Assembly: GCF_023091745.1 (NCBI RefSeq)
Contig: NC_068920.1
Coordinates: 150,441,622-150,505,621, forward strand
From: Budorcas taxicolor
Lineage: Eukaryota; Chordata; Mammalia; Artiodactyla; Bovidae
Length of the DNA stretch: 64,000 nucleotides
Direction of reading: 5' to 3'
A program made the translations under genes and the position numbers. Numbering within the stretch: the first letter of the stretch is position 1; the number at the start of each line of letters is the position of its first letter. Positions 56,930 to 64,000 of this stretch are shown piece by piece. The notes beneath the pieces were generated by a model. That model saw nothing but the letters and a program-made list of their open reading frames with translations, was not told the DNA's origin and searched no databases.

Positions 56930-57121
56930 GGCGAAAGTCGCTCAGTCATGTTTGACTCTTTGCGATCCCATGGACTATACAGCCCATGGAATTCTCAAGG
57001 CCAGAATACTGGAGTGGGTTGCCATCCCCTTCTCCAGGGGATCTTGTAAACCCAGGGATCAAACCCAGGTCTCCCACATTGCAGGTAGATTCTTTACCAG
57101 CTGAGCCACAAGGGAAGCTCA
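56930..57121 (-). mobile_element. Bov-tA SINE, well preserved
   Basis: Reverse-oriented: gaaagtcgctcagtcatgtttg to ttaccagctgagccacaaggg, near full length. Confidence 0.95.
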
Positions 57122-57153
57122 AAGCCCCTAATAAATCTTCATTTATTAAGTGA

Positions 57154-57188
57154 TTTCTACCAGATACTTTACATGTATCTGGTAGAAA
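57154..57188. repeat. Perfect 14-bp stem hairpin
   Basis: TTTCTACCAGATAC (57154-57167) and GTATCTGGTAGAAA (57175-57188) are exact reverse complements around a 7-nt loop (TTTACAT). It sits at the edge of a MIR relic and looks like a small inverted copy. Confidence 0.9.
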
Positions 57189-57400
57189 ACAGAAGCACCT
57201 TACATGCATCTTTTGATATAATTCTTACACTGCTCCATACAGTAGATACCTTTAGACTGATGTTGCAGAAAAGAAAACTGAGCCTTACAGATGAAAAATC
57301 TTGCTTCTCAGATGGAAAATTAAAAACACACACACACACAATTAGGATTCTAACTCTAGTCTGTTAAAATCTCAAAGTCTGAACCTTTATGGCGCACTCT
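57189..57400 (-). mobile_element. MIR SINE relic
   Basis: ccttacatgcatcttttg, aattcttacactgctcc, gttgcagaaaagaaaactgagcc, then aggattctaactctagtctg. Inverted MIR, interrupted by a CA run at 57327-57341. Confidence 0.55.
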
Positions 57401-58094
57401 TTCCTAAGATCCTACCTACCTCCTTTGCTGGAAGGGTCAATTCACTTCTAAATTTTATATTATCTCTAACTCTCAGGAAAAGGGCGGCCTGAGATTAAAA
57501 GGATTTGAGAGCAGAAGGCAACTGGTTGCTCCTGTGACTCTGAGAGGTCTGAGGGAGGTTCCTGGAAGGGATGGACATGGGGTCTGCCTGGGAGGGGGAG
57601 GGGACACCACCCTGGTGTCTCACCCTCTGCCCGGGCTGGAACCCTGCTCAGTGGTGGTGTGGTTGGGATCAGTCTTGAAGGATCTCAGCATTAAAGCCAA
57701 ATTCAAGCTGTTTCCTATGTCATAACATATATGATGACAAAGACTATCACAGTGTCCCAGGCACTGGGGCTGGGTTTTCATGTATCCCAAGTGTCAACAT
57801 TTTTCAAACATCAGTCTTCCCACAGGACCCTGATAAGCTTTCTCTCCATACCCCGCTACCCCTGAGTGATAAACTCACTCTTTCATTGAAAGGGATTCAT
57901 GAAAAAAGAAATCTTTCACTCTAAATAAAACAAAATGAGAAAATCAATATCATTGGTCACAAATGCAAGGTGAAAAGATATGTGCATGACCAAATGCATG
58001 AGTACAATTTTATAAAGTTAATGTCTCTGTCACCTAAAATCGTAAGTTCTGCCCCCAATATTATATTATACAAACCAAACCACTCCTTAGGAAA
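57401..58094. other. No gene recognised
   Basis: 57470-57700 is GC-richer (gggagggggaggggacacc). The 63-codon frame 57534-57725 is Gly/Leu-rich and unrecognised. Confidence 0.48.
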
Positions 58095-58240
58095 GCTAGA
58101 TCATTTCATCACTGATTCGTACAATCCTGTAAGATTAGATATAGCATTTCCATTTCACAGGTCAGAGACTGAGACAGCCTAAGTAATTTGCCAGAAATCC
58201 TACACATTTTTTTTTCTGACTCCCAAGCGCCTGATTCCCC
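58095..58240 (-). mobile_element. MIR SINE relic
   Basis: gcatttccatttcacaggtcagagactgagac, agtaatttgccagaaatcc. Inverted MIR core followed by the tRNA-proximal part. Confidence 0.6.
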
Positions 58241-58251
58241 CATGATCAGTC

Positions 58252-58462
58252 TTTGTTGTTGTTGCTCAGTTGCTAAGTTGTGTCCAACTCTGTGACCCCA
58301 TGGACTGTAGCTTGCCAGCCTCCTCTGTCCATGGAATTTCCCAGGCAAGAATACTGGAATGGCTTGCCCTTTCTTTTTCCAGGGGACCTTTCCCACGCAG
58401 GGATCAAACCCACATCTCCTGCATTGACAGGTAGATTCTTTACCACTGAGCCACCTGGGAAG
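58252..58462 (-). mobile_element. Bov-tA SINE with near-perfect TSD
   Basis: Reverse-oriented: tttgttgttgttgctcagttgc to ttaccactgagccacctggg. CCATGATCAGTC at about 58240-58251 recurs as CCATGGTCAGTC at about 58464-58475 (one mismatch). Confidence 0.94.
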
Positions 58463-58475
58463 CCCATGGTCAGTC

Positions 58476-60109
58476 AACAGTCAGGTTAATTAGGTCCATC
58501 TCATCCACGGTAGGCATATATTTTTGTGTCTGATATTCTCTCTCACCTCAGCAGTTATGGCAAGCAAAGGAGAAAGCCCTTAACATTTTTATACCAGAAT
58601 TTAGGTCACTGTGCACCTCAAAAAAAAATTCCCCTTAAAGAAAAGGACTATGTTGTTCAAGTCGCTAAACTGAAAAACACTGATGTTAAAGACTGTGTGT
58701 CATCTTCCCTGTTGTTTATAAAAACTCCAGTATCCTGGGTCAGAAAAACACTCCCCAAAGATCCCAACAAGGTGGGATGGACTCTGAGTGACCCGGTTCC
58801 ATTTAGGATGGTCATGAAACATCACACTTATTTGGGAGCCCTTCGGTCCTATTCACATAGTGCATAGATCCCTGCACCTGGAGGGAAGGAACCACAGAGA
58901 CAGCGCAGTCCGTGAGGCTGCCGCTTGTCGTGGTTCATGTTGGGTTTCATTCCACGGTGTAATGGCATGCTACAGCGTGACATTTGAATGAGAACGTGTA
59001 AGACTTCACATCTGTCACTGTCAACTCTTGTGGAGGTGGGGGGTGGTGGTGGGAAGTTATTGCAGATACTGTGAAAAACAATGACAGAACATGAGAAAGA
59101 CAAGGATACACAAAGAGAGAGAGTTCCTTGTCCGAGTCATCTGTTCCTAACCACACGGCTCCTTACGGTTGTAACTGCACTGGAGGCAAGGAGGGGGAGC
59201 TGAGATGTTTGTCTGCAGGAGACGCCACCCTTGGGTCCCTGGCTCTTCCCCCGGTTTTCAGCTCCAGGACAACTGCTTGACTCAAACTTCCCATCATGTC
59301 ATGTAAAAGAGAGAGAGAATCCACCTCCATCTAAGGAACCTCAGTTTCACCTGCAAAACTCTATTTACAACAAAGATTTGGAAAACTGATCGGAAGCCTG
59401 AAAGATAAGAATGCAAAGCCTGTGAGCAGAGAGCAACATCCTGGAAGCACTTTGTCTCAGAAGCTCTGCGAGAGCTCAGAGGTTTTTCTTACAATGCATT
59501 GACCTGTCAGAATTCACAGCGACATTTTCAGCTGCAAACAGAAGAATGCATTTTTTTCACCAACATTGTGCCTATGGAAAGAAAAGGACCAGAGTGTTTC
59601 TCTGACCATGTGCCATCATGCTGTGTGGTGACAGGTTGCAGCAGAATCGATAAACAAACGGCAGGCCATCCCTCGGGGTGATGATGTCATAGGGACCTTG
59701 GTTGGGAATGGGGGGTGGGGGGGAGGGGCCAAGCCATGCCATCTGGTTGGAAGGGAAAAATAATGGGTTTGCCATGTTCTTCACGGTGTTGTGTTTTGTG
59801 TTTTTATTTGTATTTGCTTCCAAACGATTTCTAAAACCAGGTCACTAATCTCTTGATATTTTCACACATGCATTGACATCATGTAGCAACATTTGGCGTT
59901 TTTTTTTTTTTTCAGTTTGTTTTTTGTATTATGTGATGTCATTTAAACCATTTACAATTTCTCTTACTCTCTTCTTTTCCAAGTCAATATTAACCTTTGA
60001 ATGGTAAATGGATTTTTCACTGAGAGATTACATCTTAAAGAAAATTTTCCATAAGCATCTCTAACTCATTAGATTTTCCACTAGGACTCCTATTCATGCT
60101 ACAATTGAT
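58476..60109. other. Unassigned sequence with a G-rich tract
   Basis: The 113-codon frame 58526-58867 has no recognised domain. G-rich tracts at 59036-59054 and 59704-59728, the second with four runs of 3 or more G, are potential quadruplexes. T-rich runs are near 59899-59912. Confidence 0.45.
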
Positions 60110-60290
60110 AATAGTATTTGGCACCTACACTTTGCCAAGCACTATTTTGATACTTTAGATATCTCACTTTTTACTATGAGGACCAGGCAAAGAGAGCATC
60201 ATTACAGTGTTTCCTAGGTTTAAAACAAAGAGTAAGAGAAGGAAAGACATGTTCCGAACGCCACACAGTTAAGAAGCTGTGGAGCTAATT
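60110..60290 (-). mobile_element. MIR SINE relic
   Basis: gcacctacactttgccaagcactattttgatac, then gccacacagttaagaagctgtggagc. Inverted MIR with a degraded core. Confidence 0.55.
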
Positions 60291-60310
60291 TGTCCCACCC
60301 TTTCCTTCCC

Positions 60311-60372
60311 TCACTGTGTCCACATATCTGTTCACTGTGTCCACATATCTGTTCACTGTGTGTCTCTGTTCC
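60311..60372 (+). repeat. 21-bp tandem repeat, about 2.5 copies
   Basis: TCACTGTGTCCACATATCTGT starts at 60311 and 60332, with a partial third copy at 60353 that continues into the L1 fragment. The unit derives from L1 sequence by local duplication. Confidence 0.88.
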
Positions 60373-60634
60373 TATAAATAGGTTCATCTGTATCATTTTT
60401 CTAAATTCCACACACATGCACTAATGTACTGTATTTGTTTTTCTCTTTCTGACCTACTTCACTCTGTATGACAGACTCTAGGTCCATTCACATCTCTACA
60501 AATGACCTATTTTGCTCCTTTATATGGTTGAGTAATATTCCATTGTATATATGTACTACGTCTTCTTTACCCATTCATCTGTGGATGGACACAGGTTGCT
60601 TTCATGGTGCAGCTGTTGTAAACAGTGCTTTATT
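60353..60634 (-). mobile_element. L1 LINE fragment (ORF2 antisense)
   Basis: Inverted L1: gttcctataaataggttcatc, tctgacctacttcactctgtatgac, tattccattgtatatatgtac, cattcatctgtggatggac, gtaaacagtgct. It is broken on its right by BovB at 60636. Confidence 0.88.
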
Positions 60635-60635
60635 G

Positions 60636-61415
60636 TTGTTGCTCAGTTGCTCTGCTGCTGCTGCTAAGTCGCTTCTGTCGTGACCAACTCTGTGTGACCC
60701 CATAGATGGTAGCCCACCAGGCTCCCCTGTCCCTGGGATTCTCCAGGCAAGAACACTGGAGTGGGTTGCTATTTCCGCTCAGTCACTTAGTCATGTCTAA
60801 CTCTGCAATACCATGAAGTGCAACACAGCAGGCTTCCCTGTCCTTCACCATCTTCCAGAGTTTGCTCAAATTTATATCCATTGAGTCAGTGATGCCATCC
60901 AACCATCTCATCCTCTGTCACCTCCATCTCCTCTTGCATTCAACCTTTCCCTGCATCAGGGTCTTTTCAAATGAGCTCATTCTTCACATCAGATAGCCAA
61001 AGCATTGGAGTTTTAGCTTCAGCATCCGTCCTTCCAATGAATATTCAGGGTTGAGGTCCTTTAGAATTGATTGATTGGATCTCCTTGCAGTCTAAGGGAC
61101 TCTCAAGAGTCTTCTCCAGCACCAAAGTTTGAAAGCATCGATTCTTTGGTGTTCAACTTTCTTTATGGTCCAACTCTCACATCTGTTCACGAGTTCCGAA
61201 AAGTCATAGTTTTGCCTGTATGGACCTTTGTCGGCAAAGTGATGTCTCTACTCTTTAGTAAATTGTCTGGTTTGGCCATAGCTTTCTTTCCAAGGGGCAA
61301 GGGTCTTTTAATCTCATGGCTGCAGTCACCATCCACAGTGATTTTGGAGCCCAAGAAAGTAAAGTCTGTCAGTGTTTCCACTTTTTCCCCTTCTATTTGC
61401 CATGAAACTGTGATG
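60636..61415 (-). mobile_element. BovB LINE, interrupted by a Bov-A SINE
   Basis: Outer BovB in inverted orientation. Its 3' end is attgttgttgctcagttgct at 60636-60655. After the nested SINE it resumes at 60776 (gctcagtcacttagtcatg). It continues through the RT C-terminal coding region to the start of the truncation (ctatttgccatgaaactgtgatg). The sense-strand frame 61071-61445 is antisense to RT. The RT frame itself is broken. Confidence 0.94.
60656..60775 (-). mobile_element. Bov-A/BovA2 fragment nested in BovB
   Basis: ctgctgctgctgctaagtcgc (BovA2 tail, inverted) to ctccaggcaagaacactggagtggg. GCTCAGT flanks it on both sides (in the outer BovB), consistent with a short TSD. Confidence 0.9.
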
Positions 61416-61440
61416 AGCTACAGGAAATGCTACAGGAAAT

Positions 61441-61852
61441 CCTGAAGAGAAAGAGGTAAGTAGTCAAGGTTCCTGAGCATGAGGAGAGGCAAAGTGGTTG
61501 GTCCCTTGAACTGGCCACTACCAGTTAAATGCTGCGGAGTGATCTGAGTGTCTATATGTGGGAAAAGGTCTCTCTTAGTGGAAAGTTCACAATACATACA
61601 GTCTAGTCTGTGGTCTCCTTGGAATGCTTCTGTACATAAAACTCTGCCCACCGGCTCTAAACAGACATGGTTAAGCTCAACGTTGTACAGATTCTTTTCT
61701 GGGGTCCTCTCCACCATAACCTCAGCCATAAAAAAGAGGGATAAATAAAGCATTTCTCATGTGCAGTACATATAAGCAACTGGGGAAAAATTGCTACAAA
61801 GCACAAATCCTCTACTCTTAAAGACTGTCGTTTAGTTCTTACAATACACTTC
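61441..61852. other. No gene recognised
   Basis: Follows a perfect 12-bp tandem (gctacaggaaat at 61417-61428 and 61429-61440). Frames 61430-61753 (minus) and 61548-61748 (plus) overlap and are unrecognised. Confidence 0.45.
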
Positions 61853-61982
61853 ATTATTTTTAATTTTTTTTAGTGCCACACCATGCGGTTTGTGGCATCT
61901 TAGATCCCCAAACAGAGATCAAACTAGTTCTCTGTGCAGTGGAAGCATGGAGCCCTCACCACTGGACTACCAGGCAATTTCC
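61853..61982 (-). mobile_element. CHR-type tRNA SINE, short form
   Basis: Inverted: ttttagtgccacaccatgcgg, gatccccaaacagagatcaaac, ctgtgcagtggaagcatgg, caccactggactaccagg. Shorter than the copy at 47155. Confidence 0.9.
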
Positions 61983-62369
61983 TTAAAGCTTGTAATTTAA
62001 ATTATCTGCTTCTGCTGATTTTAATGACCCTCTTCAATGAATTCATACTCTACAAAGCATCAGAGCGAATAGATGAAACTGAAATCTGACCACATTTCTT
62101 TCTTTTGCTTGAAATCCTTCTTAGCTGCCATTGCTTATCTGTGTTTTCCAGTATGGTACCACTAGACACAATCAAAGACTGGGCACTTGAAATGGTTGAG
62201 TCCAAAAGGGGATGTGCTATAAGTATGAAACATACATTAGACTTGAAAGACTTAATAGAATAACAAGAATGTAGATTAACTCATTAGTAACTTCTGTATT
62301 GTGTTATATATGCTGTAGTGGCAGTATTTTGGGATATATTGTGTAAAACAAAATGTTATTCAAGTTTAG
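61983..62369. other. No gene recognised
   Basis: AT-rich sequence between a CHR SINE and an L1 3' end. Confidence 0.5.
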
Positions 62370-62905
62370 TCCAGCAACAAAACCGAAAAAGAACAAATGG
62401 GACAATATCAAACTAAACAGCTTCTGTATAACAAAGAAAAAAATGAACAAACTGAGAAGCCAACCTATAAAACAAGCGAAAATACTTACAAACCCTACAT
62501 CTGATAAGAGGCTAATCTCCAAAAAATATTAAAAAAAAGAAAAACTCTTGTAACTCAATAGAAAACTAAATGTTTTGATTTTAAAAATGGGTTAGGGGCT
62601 TGTAAGTTGCTTTAAAGAGGTGCATAACTGGGTAACTCCTAGAATGGCTAAAAGGAGGGAGAGTTAGGGAGTTTGGGACTGACAGGTACACACTGCTATA
62701 TTTAAAAGGGATAACAGACGAGGACCTACTGTATAGCACAGGGACTTGGCTTAATAATAACCTAAATGGGAAAATAATTTGAAAAAGAATAATACATGTA
62801 TATATATAACAGAATCATTCTTCTGTACACTTGAAATGAACACAATATTGTCAATCAACTATATCCCAGTGTAAAACAAGATCTATACTCCAATATAAAA
62901 TAAGG
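62370..62905 (+). mobile_element. L1 LINE 3' end (ORF2 end plus 3' UTR)
   Basis: 62395-62530 carries the end of L1 ORF2 (atgggacaatatcaaac, acagcttctgtataacaaag, aggctaatctccaaaaaatatt). 62670-62905 is the 3' UTR (gtacacactgctatattt, gaggacctactgtatagcacagg, ctgtacacttgaaatgaacac, caatcaactatatcccagtg). Numerous stops; the antisense frame 62304-62522 is meaningless. It is the opposite orientation to the L1 3' piece at 42715. Confidence 0.85.
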
Positions 62906-63264
62906 TCACCCCTAAGACAATCCACAAACCTCTGCCCTGCATAAAAATAAAAGATAATGCTAAAATTAAACAGCTCCATAAAGGACATCTCCCCAGATGT
63001 GTAGCCCCGGAAGATGATAGACAAAGGTGATTCTCCCAGAGAACAAAATCAGACCAGCCAAGAAGACTGATGAGGAACTGTGGCCCATGGAACCCCGGTC
63101 CTGCCTTCCATCAGGAGGTGAGTTCTCTTGTGGAACGGTTACCTCTGAGCTTTGTTTTTGTTCTCCAAAGGGAAGTGTTCCCTTGGCCCCGCACAGTAAG
63201 CCTGGTTCTATTTTTGTGTATCAGGTGCATTGGGAGTTGTTTAATTCATCTTTTAGCCATCGAT
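62906..63264. other. No gene recognised
   Basis: Single-copy-looking sequence. The frame 63027-63467 (146 codons) is open here but then reads on into the SINE, so its 3' half is repeat. Confidence 0.45.
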
Positions 63265-63273
63265 CACCAAACA

Positions 63274-63486
63274 AGTCTTCCCTGGTGGCTCAATTGGTAA
63301 AGAATCTTCCTGCAATGCAGGAGATCCAGCTTCAATCCCTGGGTCGGGAAGATTCCCTGGAAAAGGAAACGCCAACCCACTCCAGGATTCTTGCCTGGGA
63401 AATCCCATGGACAGAGGAGCCTGGTGGGCTACAGCCCATGAGGTTGCAAAGAGCCAGACTCAACTGAATGACTAAACCACAACTAG
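63274..63486 (+). mobile_element. Bov-tA SINE with 9-bp TSD
   Basis: cttccctggtggctcaattgg to gccagactcaactgaatgac. Flanked by CACCAAACA at 63265-63273 and 63487-63495. Confidence 0.95.
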
Positions 63487-63495
63487 CACCAAACA

Positions 63496-64000
63496 TGAGA
63501 ATCTGGGTTAAGACTACCCTCAAGAACTGCAGGGATCCTTAGTCTTGACCCAGGGTGAATTAACAGGGTGGTGAAACTTGGTCATAATTTAGGACATGGT
63601 GTGTTTCACAAGAACAGGGTATTTTGCTGGATGCAAATGGATGCAAAGCGGCAGCTGCAAAAAGCTGGACTTGACCCTGGATGATATATCCTTTTGGCCG
63701 CAGAGCATCACCCCATCACTCCTCCTCAAATAACCATACACAAAAGTCCCCAGGAAGCAATCCTTCCCTTCCCGTCAATCAATGCAAATGTCAGGTTTCA
63801 GAGATAGGGCATTTGTGCTAATGAACATGTTTAGCTTCCTCACCAAGCATAGTGTCCAGACAGAAACACAAGATCAAATCCAGCCTCTCAGGGCCAGTGA
63901 GACTCCACCCCAGTACTGCCCCCTGGACAGTGAACTCTTGTTCTTTTGAGAACATGCAGTGGGGACACAGGAGACTTGCTCCAGCTTCTTTGTGGGGACA
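63496..64000. other. No gene recognised
   Basis: Mixed sequence to the window edge, with a small direct repeat (ggatgcaaa twice, about 63629-63647). No repeat family or exon is recognised. Confidence 0.45.

Noticed and set aside
61071..61445. 124-codon ORF on the plus strand
   Set aside because: Exactly antisense to the BovB RT coding region; a shadow frame.
1..64000. A new multi-gene biological system (defence, biosynthetic or mobile)
   Set aside because: No supported protein-coding gene exists in the window. All strong signals are ruminant retroelements, simple repeats and candidate regulatory DNA.

Overview
This window is nuclear DNA of a ruminant, most likely a bovid. The evidence is its repeats: about 26 Bov-tA/Bov-A SINE copies, about 14 pieces of the BovB (RTE-type) LINE, two CHR-type tRNA SINEs, L1 pieces whose 3' ends I recognise as the cetartiodactyl type, a probable ruminant LTR block, and older mammalian relics (MIR, L2, MLT1, MER5A, a Tigger-type transposon). 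All family names come from pattern recognition by eye; nothing was aligned with a database. I cannot separate cattle, bison, buffalo, sheep or goat.

I found no protein-coding gene or exon that I can support. The longest open frames are reverse-transcriptase remnants inside BovB copies (496-1261, 48468-49063, 52588-53598), low-complexity frames in a CA-rich tandem repeat (3457-3960), frames antisense to repeats, or frames of a length chance allows. The window reads as intergenic or deep-intronic DNA. There is no CRISPR array, operon, phage or bacterial system here.

Layout. 0-11 kb: BovB with a perfect target-site duplication (TSD), Tigger relic, complex CA/TCACAC tandem array, a short CpG island just downstream of a TATA motif (4656-5100), SINEs, an LTR-like block with a tRNA-Glu-like module (8323-9010), and a second BovB with TSD. 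11-31 kb: SINE-dense, with MIR/L2 relics, an MLT1 LTR, a 163-bp inverted duplication whose second arm lies inside a SINE, a SINE/LINE chimera and several truncated BovB copies. 31-42 kb: fewer repeats, a MER5A relic, and a SINE cluster at 41.4-42.3 kb. 42-45 kb: AT-rich old L1. 45-54 kb: CHR SINE, a BovB carrying a 45-bp insertion copied from about 0.8 kb away, and the longest BovB (about 1 kb). 54-64 kb: mostly non-repetitive sequence with MIR/L2 relics, a nested Bov-A/BovB/L1 complex (60.35-61.4 kb), and an L1 3' end.

The most unusual observations are two templated insertions (163 bp inverted, 45 bp direct) that went into retroelements from donors within 1 kb. They look like template switching during replication or repair. 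The CpG island with its upstream TATA motif is the best candidate for a functional element.
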